Part shown: in pieces, positions 49,848 to 58,324 of the stretch
How the letters are laid out: every line of letters begins with the position of its first letter
How positions within the stretch are numbered: position 1 is the stretch's first letter
Source of the DNA: Nocardioides gansuensis
GTDB taxonomy: Bacteria > Actinomycetota > Actinomycetes > Propionibacteriales > Nocardioidaceae
Direction: 5' to 3'
Length of the DNA: 64,000 nt
Assembly: GCF_003076135.1 (NCBI RefSeq)
Contig: NZ_QDGZ01000003.1
Span: 186,001 to 250,000 of the forward strand
Position numbers and translations under genes: made by a program
Notes under the pieces: model-generated
The model's input: the letters and a program-made list of their open reading frames with translations, nothing else
Databases searched by the model: none
What the model was told of the DNA's origin: nothing

Positions 49848-51086
49848 GTGCCGGTCCGACTGCGTGCCACCGGGTGCCTCGCCGCCGCCAGCCTCGCGCT
49901 GACCTCCTGCACCGCCTCCGACTCCTCGACCGACTCCGACCAGCCGGTCGAGGTGGCCTGGGAGGAGGTGCAGCTGCCCGCCCATCCCGGCGCCCCGGGC
50001 CGTGTGGTGGGCCGCAGCGTCGTGCACTGCGCCGACCAGGGCACGACGAGGTGGTACGTCGTGGGAGCGGTGTTCCTCGCCCGTCCGACCGAGGATCAGG
50101 ACACCCGGCCGGCAGCCTGGATCTCGATCGACGGCACCACCTGGGCGCCGGTGCCGATCGACGCGTCGACGTTCTGGGGGCAGCGCGCGATCCTCAACTC
50201 CGCCGCCTGCTCCGAGGGCCGGCTCGCGGCCGTGGGCGCCCGGTCGGGCGGTGGTCACGGCAATCCCCGGGTCACGACCTTCGACCTTCGCGCAGACGGG
50301 GTCCTCGTCGACGTCCAGGCGCCGTTCAACCTCTACGGTGGCGTCCATGCCAGCAACGTCGGCCCCATCAGCGGCGGACCGCAGGGCTGGCTGATCGCCG
50401 GCAACCGGGTCAGTGGGCCGGCCGTCTGGGTCACCGACGACCCGAGCGGGTTCACCCTGCTCGAGGGCGTGCCCGGCCTCGCGGACGACGACCGGACCCG
50501 CGCGCTGGCCCAGGCCGGCACCTGGTCCGAAGCCGAGGGCTGGGTCGTCGTGGGTGGCGGCACCTCGACCGAGTCGGGCCGGGCAGTCGACTACGAGCCC
50601 TTCGCCTGGGTGTCGCGGGACGGCACCACGTGGACCCGGGAGCGCCTGCCGGGCACGCAAGGATACGACGACGCGGTGCGCGTGGTGCCGCTCGGGGACG
50701 GGCTGGTCGCCGTCGGCATCAGCGGCGACGGCTTCGCGGCCTGGAAGCGGGAGGACGGCGACTGGGCCGAGCCGGTGGCGTTCGGGTCATGGGCGGCGGA
50801 CGCCTCGGCCGCGCCGTACGTCGCCTCGCTGGTCACGTCGGCCGACGGACTGCTGGCCACGGTGAGCGACGGCTCGGCCTACCAGCTCTGGCGGTCGGTC
50901 GACGGGACGACCTGGCGGCAGGTCGAGGTGCCGGTGCAGCCCCGCACCGCCGCCGACCACGCGCTGGCGGTGGCCGCGTCCCCTGACGAGCCGGATGCCT
51001 TGCTCGTGACCGACGACGGTGCCGGGCTCCGGATGTGGCGGGCGACCCGGGGGACCGGAGTGACGGCTACACCGTGCGGGCGGTGA
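49848..51086 (+). CDS. Lipoprotein with degenerate Asp-box repeats (beta-propeller-like), function unknown
   Basis: 412 aa. Signal peptide with lipobox LTSC at about residue 23 and a Ser/Thr/Asp linker. The body contains a recurring S-x-DGTTW segment (SIDGTTWAP, SRDGTTWTR, SVDGTTWRQ) close to the Asp-box of sialidase-type beta-propellers, separated by beta-rich stretches of 100-170 residues. Such proteins bind surfaces or sugars; the catalytic residues of sialidases are not seen. GTG 49848 is the only start ahead of the signal peptide. It overlaps the converging methyltransferase gene by 20 bases. Confidence 0.65.
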   Translation: MPVRLRATGCLAAASLALTSCTASDSSTDSDQPVEVAWEEVQLPAHPGAPGRVVGRSVVHCADQGTTRWYVVGAVFLARPTEDQDTRPAAWISIDGTTWAPVPIDASTFWGQRAILNSAACSEGRLAAVGARSGGGHGNPRVTTFDLRADGVLVDVQAPFNLYGGVHASNVGPISGGPQGWLIAGNRVSGPAVWVTDDPSGFTLLEGVPGLADDDRTRALAQAGTWSEAEGWVVVGGGTSTESGRAVDYEPFAWVSRDGTTWTRERLPGTQGYDDAVRVVPLGDGLVAVGISGDGFAAWKREDGDWAEPVAFGSWAADASAAPYVASLVTSADGLLATVSDGSAYQLWRSVDGTTWRQVEVPVQPRTAADHALAVAASPDEPDALLVTDDGAGLRMWRATRGTGVTATPCGR

Positions 51087-51900
51087 GCAGCAGGTACTCC
51101 CAGTCCATCACGCCGCCGCCCTGGTCGTATCGCTCGCCGAGCTCGGCCAGGTCCCGGTCGAGGGCCGCCTGCCGCTCCGGCTCGGCGGCCAGGAAGTTGT
51201 AGACCGCGATCGTCGGCCCGTAGACCGCCTTGAAGAAGTCGCGGAACTCCTCGCCCGAGCCGAACCGGTCGACGGTGAGCGCGCGGCGTTCGGTCCTCAC
51301 GTCGGTCACCCGGTGGCCGAGCAGCTCCTGCACGTGCTCCTCGTCGCCCCACAGGGGCGGCGGCTGCGCGCCCGGCGGCGGCGGGGGAGCGTAGGGCTTC
51401 ATGGTGGCGAACATCTGCCCGATGAAGCCCTCGGGCGTCCAGCTGAGCAACCCGAGGGTGGCGCCCGGCTTCGCGACGCGGACGAGCTCGTCGGCAGCCT
51501 GATGGTGGTGTGGCGCGAACATCACGCCGATGCAGGACATCACGACGTCGAACTCGGCGTCGCCGAAGGGCAGCGCCTCGGCGTCGGCCTGCTGCCACTC
51601 CAGCGTCGCCCCCTGCGCCTCGGCGGCGGCACGGCCGGCGTCGAAGAGCTCGGGGGTGAGGTCGCTCGCGACCACGCGCGCGCCCTGGAGAGCGGCCGCG
51701 ATGGCGGCGTTGCCGGTGCCTGCTCCGACGTCGAGGACCCGCTGGCCGCTGGTGATCCCGCACGCCTCGGCCAGGACCGGACCGAGCGGCGCGACCACCT
51801 CGGTCGCGATGGCGGGGTAGTCGCCGGACGCCCACATCGCCCGGTGCTTCGCCTTGAGGGCCTGGTCTGCGGAGACGTCTGTGGGTGCGGTGTCGGTCAT
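51067..51900 (-). CDS. SAM-dependent class I methyltransferase
   Basis: 277 aa with SAM motif I VLDVGAGTGNAAIAAALQG (~residues 55-73), acidic end of strand 2 VVASDLTPEL, motif QQADAEALPFGDAEFDVVMSCIGVMFAP, and GATLGLLSWTPEGFIGQMF. It belongs to the ubiquinone/menaquinone-type Methyltransf_11 group, small-molecule methylation being likely. ATG 51900 follows GAGGAGA. It is divergent from the SARP-like regulator gene with 95 bases between, so it may be a target. Confidence 0.85.
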   Translation of the reverse strand: MTDTAPTDVSADQALKAKHRAMWASGDYPAIATEVVAPLGPVLAEACGITSGQRVLDVGAGTGNAAIAAALQGARVVASDLTPELFDAGRAAAEAQGATLEWQQADAEALPFGDAEFDVVMSCIGVMFAPHHHQAADELVRVAKPGATLGLLSWTPEGFIGQMFATMKPYAPPPPPGAQPPPLWGDEEHVQELLGHRVTDVRTERRALTVDRFGSGEEFRDFFKAVYGPTIAVYNFLAAEPERQAALDRDLAELGERYDQGGGVMDWEYLLLTARTV

Positions 51901-51995
51901 GGGTGCTCTCCTCGAGGTGGCGACTGGTCTGGTCAGCATGGGGAGAGACCCTGTGATCCCACCTGTGACGGCTCCCGTCGTGCCACAATCCGGGC

Positions 51996-53810
51996 GTGGC
52001 GGATCTCCGCATCCAGCTGCTCGGGCCGCACCCCCTGGTCTCCCGCGATGGTGGCACCAAGCCGCCACCACGCGGGCGCAAGGCATGGGCCCTCCTCGCC
52101 TACCTCACGCTGACCAGGGCCGCACCCACGCGACAGTGGCTCGCCGAGCTGCTCTTCTCGGACGCGGCCGACCCGCTCAACGCGCTGAGCTGGAACCTGT
52201 CCCAGCTGCGCAGCCTGCTGGGCCCCGACGCCACCCTCGGCGGAGACCCCGTGGTGCTGACCCTCGCGCCCGGGTCCTTCGTCGACGCCCAGGCGCTGAC
52301 CGCGAGCAGCTGGCGCCACGCCATGGACCTGCCTGGCCTCGGCTGCGACCTGCTGCAGGACATGCCGCTGGGAGCCTGCCCCGGATTCGAGGCGTGGCTG
52401 CTCGCCGAGCGCCGCCGGCTCGCCGCCGCCGCCGAGGACGTCCTGCGCGAGGCGGCGCGTGCCCGGCTCGCGGCCGGGGACGGCGTACGCACCGTCGACC
52501 TTGCCGGCCGGCTGGTCGCGGCCAATCCCCTCGACGAGGACGCCCAGGAGCTGCTCATCCGGGGCTACCTGGCCGCCGGCGACCGGCTCGCGGCCGAGCA
52601 GCAGCGCGATGCCTGCGTCGCACTGTTCCGCCGCGAGCTGGGTGCCGTGCCGGGCATCGCCGTGCTCCATGCGGCTGACGGCCCGGCCGTGCAGCGGCGG
52701 GCGCTGTCCGACCGGGCTCCGTCGCGCGCGTCCACCGTGGCCCGCCTCGAGGCGGGTGTGAGCAGCGCCCAGGCCGGTGCGTCCGACACGGCCATCCGGC
52801 TGCTGCGGCAGGCGGTGGACGAGGCGGAGAGCGTGGGTGATCCGGCGTTGCGGATCCGGGCCCGGGCAGCCCTCGGCTCCGCCCTCGTCCACGCGGTGCG
52901 GGGCCGTGACGGGGAGGGCGCCCAGGTGCTGCTCGAAGCCATCGCCCTGGCCGATCTCACCGGGACGCCCGGGGCGGCCGCCCAGGCGAGACGGGACCTC
53001 GGTTACGTCGAGCTGCTGCGCGGCCGCTACGACCGGGCCCGGCGCTGGCTGGACGACGCCAGGGAGCTGTCCGGAGGGGACGGGGTCGAGAGGGCCTGGA
53101 CGTGCGCGCTGACGGGGGTGGTCGACACGGACCTGGGGCGTCACGAGCGCGCGTTGGCCGGTTTTGCGGAAGCCCTGGAGCTCGCGCGGGCCCATCGGGA
53201 CGCGCAGGTCGAGGTGTGGGCACTCACCTTCGCCGGCCGGGTGCGCCTCCTCCGCCGCGACCTCGCCGGCGCTCGCGCCTCCCTCACCGCTGCCATCGAC
53301 TCCGCCCGGTCGGTGGGCTGGACGGCCTTCGTGCCCCTGCCGGAGTCGCTGCTCGCCGAGGTCGACCTGCTCGAGGGAGACCTCCACGCCGCCTCGGGGG
53401 CGTTCGAGCACGCTCACGCCATGGCCGTGCAGCTCGACGACCCGTGCTGGGAGGGCATGGCCGGCCGGGGGCTCGGGCTCGTGGCGGCCGCCCGGGGCGA
53501 CATCTCCGAGGGGATGGACCGGCTCGCCGACGCGCGCACCCGGTGTGTGCGCGTGCCCGATGCCTACCTCTGGATCGAGGGCTACTGCCTCGATGCGCTC
53601 TGCGGCCTGGCGGTCGCGCACGACCCGCGGCAGGCCTCCCAGCACATCGACGACCTCGAGGCGCTCGCCGCGCGCACCGGCATGCGGGAGCTGGTGGCCC
53701 GGGCATACGCACATCGTGGACGGCTGGGCGACCAAGCCGCCGCGGAGGCCGCTCAGGTGCTGGCAGCGGAGGTGGACAACCCCGCGCTCACGCTCCCTCG
53801 AAGCCGTTGA
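51996..53810 (+). CDS. SARP/BTAD-type transcriptional regulator with TPR-like C-terminus
   Basis: 604 aa. N-terminal OmpR-like DNA-binding domain (LRIQLLGPHPLVSRDGG, KAWALLAYLTLTRAAPTRQWLAELLF, LNALSWNLSQLRSLLG) at ~1-75, followed by the BTAD domain (LAAAAEDVLREAARARLAAGD to LFRRELGAVPG, ~125-225). From ~245 on there are alternating helical pairs rich in Ala/Leu (TPR-like). There is no NB-ARC ATPase as in AfsR. Such proteins activate neighbouring metabolic genes; the divergent methyltransferase gene is a candidate target. The start is GTG. Confidence 0.82.
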   Translation: MADLRIQLLGPHPLVSRDGGTKPPPRGRKAWALLAYLTLTRAAPTRQWLAELLFSDAADPLNALSWNLSQLRSLLGPDATLGGDPVVLTLAPGSFVDAQALTASSWRHAMDLPGLGCDLLQDMPLGACPGFEAWLLAERRRLAAAAEDVLREAARARLAAGDGVRTVDLAGRLVAANPLDEDAQELLIRGYLAAGDRLAAEQQRDACVALFRRELGAVPGIAVLHAADGPAVQRRALSDRAPSRASTVARLEAGVSSAQAGASDTAIRLLRQAVDEAESVGDPALRIRARAALGSALVHAVRGRDGEGAQVLLEAIALADLTGTPGAAAQARRDLGYVELLRGRYDRARRWLDDARELSGGDGVERAWTCALTGVVDTDLGRHERALAGFAEALELARAHRDAQVEVWALTFAGRVRLLRRDLAGARASLTAAIDSARSVGWTAFVPLPESLLAEVDLLEGDLHAASGAFEHAHAMAVQLDDPCWEGMAGRGLGLVAAARGDISEGMDRLADARTRCVRVPDAYLWIEGYCLDALCGLAVAHDPRQASQHIDDLEALAARTGMRELVARAYAHRGRLGDQAAAEAAQVLAAEVDNPALTLPRSR

Positions 53811-54027
53811 GCAGCAGGAAGAACACCGCCACCCCGACCAGGCCCATCCCGACGCCGATCAGCGCCCCGACGAGCCGCTTCGGCCACAGCAGGGCGCCGA
53901 GCGCGGCCATCACGAGCAGCTGGACCGGCAGGATCCAGTTCTCGGTGCGCTCGCCGTCGAGGAAGTACGCCGTCACGGGCAGGCTGAAGATGCCCGCGAC
54001 GGCCAGCACGGCCAGTCGGATCACCAT
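53788..54027 (-). CDS. Small membrane protein, unknown function
   Basis: 79 aa with three hydrophobic segments (LAVLAVAGIFSLPVTAYFL, ILPVQLLVMAALGALLW, LVGALIGVGMGLVGVAVFFLLL) and almost no soluble part. ATG 54027 is in the short gap after the thioesterase gene. Its last 23 bases overlap the converging regulator gene. Not recognised. Confidence 0.6.
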   Translation of the reverse strand: MVIRLAVLAVAGIFSLPVTAYFLDGERTENWILPVQLLVMAALGALLWPKRLVGALIGVGMGLVGVAVFFLLLNGFEGA

Positions 54028-54043
54028 CCTGCGAGGGTAGCGC

Positions 54044-54493
54044 TCAGCGCGGCCGCCAGCGCTTCCACAGGGCGGTGCCCTCCGCGCGCACCTTGCCGTC
54101 GTACTCCAGGCGGACCTCGGCCTCGATGGCGTCCTCCGAACCGGACAACACGCCCGCCACCAGGGAGACCTCGTCGCGCAGCGGCGCCGGACGGCGGTAG
54201 TGCACGTCGATGCCTGCGGTGACGTAGGGGAGCAGGGCGTCACCCAGCGGTGTCCACCCGCGCTCGTACGCCGTGTGCGTCACCGCGGCCGCGCTGTGGC
54301 AGTCGAGCAGTGTGGCGATGATGCCGCCGTTGAGGAAGCCCACGCCGTTGTCGTGCTCGGGCCACGGCATGAACGTCGCGACGACGGTGCCGTTGGGCCC
54401 CAGGTAGGACTTCAGCCGAAGCCCCTTCTCGTTGGCGGGGCCACACCCGAAGCAGGGCAGGTCGGGGAAGTAGCGGTCCTGGAGTGCGTCCAC
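54044..54493 (-). CDS. PaaI-type hotdog-fold thioesterase
   Basis: 149 aa, hotdog fold: FGCGPANEKGLRL (typical of this subgroup), GFLNGGIIATLLDCHSAAAVTHTAY with the catalytic Asp region, and AGIDVHYRRPAPLRDEVSLVAGVLS. It hydrolyses acyl-CoA thioesters of unknown chain. The start is GTG 54493. It is followed by a small membrane protein gene, and the MFS gene lies 36 bases upstream in the same direction. Confidence 0.85.
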   Translation of the reverse strand: MDALQDRYFPDLPCFGCGPANEKGLRLKSYLGPNGTVVATFMPWPEHDNGVGFLNGGIIATLLDCHSAAAVTHTAYERGWTPLGDALLPYVTAGIDVHYRRPAPLRDEVSLVAGVLSGSEDAIEAEVRLEYDGKVRAEGTALWKRWRPR

Positions 54494-54529
54494 GTGCCCA
54501 GCGTGGCAGAGCGGGCCTCGCGCCGCCGA

Positions 54530-55795
54530 CTACGACGTGGGCGCCGCCGGCTGACCGCTCGTGGTGAGGAGGGGCGGGATCCGCCGGAGGGAGGCCGCCA
54601 GGAGGCAGGCGACGACGAGCAGGCCGCCGGCCAGCAGGGACACGCCGGTCCAGCCGCTGCGGGCCCAGGCTGCGCTGCCGAGGTTCCCGAAGACCGAGGA
54701 GCCCACGTAGTAGGCGAACAGGTAGAGCGCCGCGGCCTGGCCTGTGCTCGTGCCGGCCGCGTGGGCGCGTGCGACGACCCACCCGCTGGCCAGCCCATGG
54801 GCGATGAAGAACCCGATCGCGAGCACGGCGACACCGAGCACGATCACCGGGAGGGAGGGGGTCAGGGAGAGCCCGACGCCGGCGAGCGCGATCACGCATC
54901 CGGCAGGCATGATCGCGCGGCGCCCGATCCTGTCGGCGAGGCGCCCCGAGAGCGTGGAGGACGCCGTGCCGAGGGGATAGACGAGGTAGACGAGGCTCAG
55001 GGCGCCCGCGCTCAAGCCGAACGGCGCCGACATCAACCGGAAGCCGAGCGCGTTGAACACGGCGACCAGGGCCCCCACGGCGCAGGCGCCGAGTGCGTAG
55101 AGGGCCAGCAGGGCCCGATCGGTGCCCGCGGCGCGTGCCATCGCGAACAGGTGGCCGAGGTCCATCGGCCTCGCGACGAAGTGGCGCGACGCAGGGAGCA
55201 GCAGCCAGACGACCACCGCACAAGCGAGGGCGAACGCGGCCGCAGCCGCCATCGCCCACCGCCACCCGAGCACGTCGGCGACGGGGGCGGTCACGAGGCG
55301 GCCGGCCATGCCGCCCAGTGCCGTGCCACCGATGTAGAGGCCCGCCGCGCGCGCGTGGGCCGACCGGTGGAGCTCCTCGCGCAGGTAGGCGGTCGCGACC
55401 GCAGGGAGGCCGGCCAACGCCACGCCCTCGAGCAGACGCAGCGCCAGGAGCGCCTCCCAGGTCGGAGCCGCCGCACACGCGACGGCCACCAGGACCGAGG
55501 ACCCCAGGGAGAGGTGGATGAGCCGGGTCCGTCCCACCCGTTCCGACAGCGGGCCGGCGACAAGGAGCGCACCTGCGAGGCCCGCTGTCGTCAGGGACAT
55601 GGTCAGGGTGCTCTGGGCGGGGGTCACGGCGAAGGCCTCGCCGAGCAGGGGGAGGAGCGCCTGGGTGTCGTAGAGCAGCACGAAGGTCGCCATGCCGGCG
55701 ACGAAGACCGCCGCGAGGACGCGGCGGTATCCCGGCGTGCCAGGCAGGTGTCCCGTCTCGGCAGCCGCGGGAGAGGGCGCGTGGGTGGTGCTCAC
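54530..55795 (-). CDS. MFS transporter
   Basis: 421 aa with about twelve helices. The MFS loop 2-3 motif is visible as GPLSERVGRTRLIHL (~residues 76-90) and its second-half copy as GRLADRIGRRAIMP (~270). FVAGMATFVLLYDTQALLPLL opens the first helix, as in YnfM-type arabinose/multidrug MFS proteins. GTG 55795 is chosen: the longer in-frame ATG at 55855 lies in the LysR operator. It is divergent from the LysR gene, the likely regulator. Confidence 0.86.
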   Translation of the reverse strand: MSTTHAPSPAAAETGHLPGTPGYRRVLAAVFVAGMATFVLLYDTQALLPLLGEAFAVTPAQSTLTMSLTTAGLAGALLVAGPLSERVGRTRLIHLSLGSSVLVAVACAAAPTWEALLALRLLEGVALAGLPAVATAYLREELHRSAHARAAGLYIGGTALGGMAGRLVTAPVADVLGWRWAMAAAAAFALACAVVVWLLLPASRHFVARPMDLGHLFAMARAAGTDRALLALYALGACAVGALVAVFNALGFRLMSAPFGLSAGALSLVYLVYPLGTASSTLSGRLADRIGRRAIMPAGCVIALAGVGLSLTPSLPVIVLGVAVLAIGFFIAHGLASGWVVARAHAAGTSTGQAAALYLFAYYVGSSVFGNLGSAAWARSGWTGVSLLAGGLLVVACLLAASLRRIPPLLTTSGQPAAPTS

Positions 55796-55848
55796 CAGAG
55801 CAGCGTGAACCCGAGAGGGGTCATGCGTCCAATGCTCAAGAAGTCGCA

Positions 55849-55863
55849 TATCCATGCAGGATA
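55849..55863. promoter_or_regulatory. LysR-type operator between divergent MFS and lysR genes
   Basis: TATCC-ATGCA-GGATA, a perfect five-base inverted repeat containing the T-N11-A pattern (T55851, A55863) preferred by LysR regulators, 15 bases before the regulator start. Confidence 0.6.
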
Positions 55864-55877
55864 CGTATGATGCCGCC

Positions 55878-56747
55878 ATGCTCGTGCGTGATCTGGCGTG
55901 GCTGGTGGCCCTGGCGGAGCACGAGCACGTGACCGACGCCGCCGCGATCCTCGGAGTCAGCCAGCCGACGCTGTCCCGGGCCCTGGCCAGGGTCGAGGCG
56001 GAGCTCGGCGCCAGGCTCTTCGAGCGCCTCCCGGGCGGCGTACGGCCGAATCCCCTCGGCGAGCTCGTCGTCGAGGGCGCGCGGGACGTGGTCGCGCGCT
56101 ACGAGCGGGTCGTCACCGAGCTCGCGAGCCGGCTCGACCCCGACAGCGGTGTGGTGCGACTGGCCTTCCTCGATTCGATGGCCACCTCCCTGGTCCCGCA
56201 GCTGCTGCGGGCGTTCCACGAGGAGGCCCCTGCGGTGCGCGTGCTGCTCAGCCAGGAGCCGGCGCACGACATGCTGCGTGACCTCACGACCGGGGCAGCC
56301 GAGCTCGCGATCACGTCGTCGCGCCCCGAGGGCGACTTCGGCTGGCTGCCGCTCCAGCACGATCGCCTTGTCCTGATCGTGCCGCCCACTCATCGGCTCA
56401 AGAGGCGCAGGCGCGTGGACCTGGCCGAGGTCGCCGAGGACGAGCTCATCACCACCCCCGTCGGGTATGGCTTCCGGTCCCTGGTCAACGACCTGCTCGC
56501 CGAGGCAGGGATCGGCATGCAGGTGTCCTTCGAGAGCGGGGACCTGGCGACCGTCGAGGGGCTCGTGGCAGCAGGCCTCGGGGTGGCGGTCGTGCCCGAG
56601 CAGCTCGCCGGTCAGACCGGGTCGGTGGGGCTCGCCCTCACGACGCCACGCGCCCGGCGTACGGTCGGGCTCACCTGGCGGACCGACCGGCCACTCGCAC
56701 CCGCTGCCGCCCGGCTGCGCGACTTCGTCGCCTCGCTCCACCGCTGA
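55878..56747 (+). CDS. LysR family regulator
   Basis: 289 aa. N-terminal winged helix (MLVRDLAWLVALAEHEHVTDAAAILGVSQPTLSRALARVEAELGARLFER) at 1-58, then an inducer-binding domain of two periplasmic-binding-like lobes (VVRLAFLDSMATSLVPQLLRAF; GEL-type TTGAAELAITSSRP; GLGVAVVPEQLAG). ATG 55878 fits the family start exactly; the ATG at 55854 lies within the operator and is rejected. It probably regulates the divergent MFS gene and itself. Confidence 0.9.
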   Translation: MLVRDLAWLVALAEHEHVTDAAAILGVSQPTLSRALARVEAELGARLFERLPGGVRPNPLGELVVEGARDVVARYERVVTELASRLDPDSGVVRLAFLDSMATSLVPQLLRAFHEEAPAVRVLLSQEPAHDMLRDLTTGAAELAITSSRPEGDFGWLPLQHDRLVLIVPPTHRLKRRRRVDLAEVAEDELITTPVGYGFRSLVNDLLAEAGIGMQVSFESGDLATVEGLVAAGLGVAVVPEQLAGQTGSVGLALTTPRARRTVGLTWRTDRPLAPAAARLRDFVASLHR

Positions 56748-56791
56748 CCCTGTCCAGGCGAGACGGCTTCCCCTGAGCCGCTGACACCGGG

Positions 56792-58321
56792 TCAGGCCAG
56801 CAGGCTGGCCCTGATCTCGGTCTTCAGCACCTTGCCCACCTTCGACCGCGGCAGGTCGGGCCACACCTCGACCTGCTTCGGCGTCTTCACGCTGCCCAGG
56901 CGGGCCTTGACGAACTCCTTGACCTCGCCCAGGTCGGCCTTGTGGCCGGCCTTGAGCTGCAGCACGGCGGTGAGGCGCTCGCCCCACTTCTCGTCGGGCA
57001 GACCGAGCACCGCGCAGTCGGCCACGGCCGGGTGCGCCATCAGGGCCTGCTCGACCTCGGTGGAGTAGACGTTGAAGCCGCCGGTGATCACCATGTCCTT
57101 GGCCCGGTCGACGATGAAGAGGAAGCCGTCCTCGTCGAGGTAGCCGATGTCACCGGTGTGGTGCCAGCCGTGGGCGGAGGCCTCCTTCGTCGCCTCCTCG
57201 TCGCGGTAGTAGCCACGCATCACGAGGCTGCCGCGGACGACGATCTCGCCGCGCTCGCCCGTGGGGAGGAGGGTGCCGGGCTCGCCCATGATGGAGACCG
57301 TCACCAGCGGAGACGGTCTCCCCGCTGATGAGAGCCGCTCGTGGGCCACGCTGCCGTCGGCGTGGAAGTGGTCGGCCGGAGCCATCGTCGAGATCATCAT
57401 CGGCGCCTCGGTCTGGCCGAAGAGCTGGGCCATCACCGGCCCGATCCGGGTGAGCGCCTCGGTCAGGCGCGTCGCGGACATCGGGGCCGCGCCGTACCAG
57501 AAGCACTGCAGCGAGGAGAGGTCCGCGCCGGCCAGGCCGGGGTGGTCCAGCACCATGTAGATGAGCGTCGGTGGCAGGAACGTGTGGGTCACCCGGTGCT
57601 GCTCGACGTTCTCGAGGAACGCCGCCACCTCGGGGGTGCGCATCACCACGAGCGAGCCGCCGTGGCAGAGCACCGGGAAGCAGAGCACGCCGGCTGCATG
57701 GGTGAGCGGCGCGAGGGCGAGGTAGACCGGCCGCGGCGAGAACGGATAGCTCATCAGTGTGAGCGCCGTCATCGCCTCCAGGTTGGCGCCGGTGAGCATC
57801 ACGCCCTTCGGGCGCCCGGTCGTGCCGCCGGTCCCGACGATCATCGCGAGGTCGTCGTCCGCGTCGCGGTCGACGACGGTGCCCTCGCCGCGCGCGAGGA
57901 ACTCGTCCCACCTGAGCGCGCCCTCCACGGGCGCATCGAGGCAGACCAGGGTGGTCAGCCGGGGGAGGGCGTCGCGGATCTCGCAGACCAGCGGCGCGTA
58001 CGCCGACGTGAAGATCAGCACCGAGCACTCGAAGAGGTCGAGGAGCTCGCGGTTCTCGGCCGCCTCGTTGCGCGGGTTCACCGGGCACCAGACTGCTCCG
58101 GCCCTGCTGATCCCGAAGACGCAGCTGAAGGCCAGCGGGTCGTTGGCGGAGAGGATCGCGACCTTGTCGCCGGGCACGACGCCCGAGCCGGCCAGGGCCG
58201 CCGAGATGCGGAAGCTGAGCCCCCGCACCTCGGCGTACGACCATGTCTCGCCGTCACAGACCAGGCAGGGCGCGTCCGCGCCGAGCGAGAAGCCCTTGTC
58301 GAGGTGGTCGACGAGACGCAC
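56792..58321 (-). CDS. Acyl-CoA synthetase (AMP-binding, FadD-type)
   Basis: 509-aa adenylate-forming ligase activating a carboxylic acid to its CoA ester. P-loop MIVGTGGTTGRPKGVML (~residues 160-176), LFGQTEAPM (A5), RGSLVMRGYY, GWHHTGDIGYLDEDGFLFIVDRAKDMVITGGFNVYS (hinge), and the C-terminal Lys in PRSKVGKVLKTE. The start is GTG 58321. It is the last of three genes (three bases after the saccharopine-dehydrogenase-like gene), so it belongs to the TetR-controlled operon. Substrate unknown. Confidence 0.9.
   Translation of the reverse strand: MRLVDHLDKGFSLGADAPCLVCDGETWSYAEVRGLSFRISAALAGSGVVPGDKVAILSANDPLAFSCVFGISRAGAVWCPVNPRNEAAENRELLDLFECSVLIFTSAYAPLVCEIRDALPRLTTLVCLDAPVEGALRWDEFLARGEGTVVDRDADDDLAMIVGTGGTTGRPKGVMLTGANLEAMTALTLMSYPFSPRPVYLALAPLTHAAGVLCFPVLCHGGSLVVMRTPEVAAFLENVEQHRVTHTFLPPTLIYMVLDHPGLAGADLSSLQCFWYGAAPMSATRLTEALTRIGPVMAQLFGQTEAPMMISTMAPADHFHADGSVAHERLSSAGRPSPLVTVSIMGEPGTLLPTGERGEIVVRGSLVMRGYYRDEEATKEASAHGWHHTGDIGYLDEDGFLFIVDRAKDMVITGGFNVYSTEVEQALMAHPAVADCAVLGLPDEKWGERLTAVLQLKAGHKADLGEVKEFVKARLGSVKTPKQVEVWPDLPRSKVGKVLKTEIRASLLA
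57293..57321. repeat. Inverted repeat within the acyl-CoA synthetase gene
   Basis: GGAGACCGTC and its exact complement, nine bases apart. The right arm can pair alternatively in a second hairpin with CAGCGG/CCGCTG arms (57305-57327). It lies wholly in coding sequence; significance is uncertain. Confidence 0.5.
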
Positions 58322-58324
58322 GCG

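Noticed and set aside
55854..55877. Upstream ATG for the LysR gene
   Set aside because: It is inside the palindrome 55849-55863, and the family N-terminus begins at 55878.
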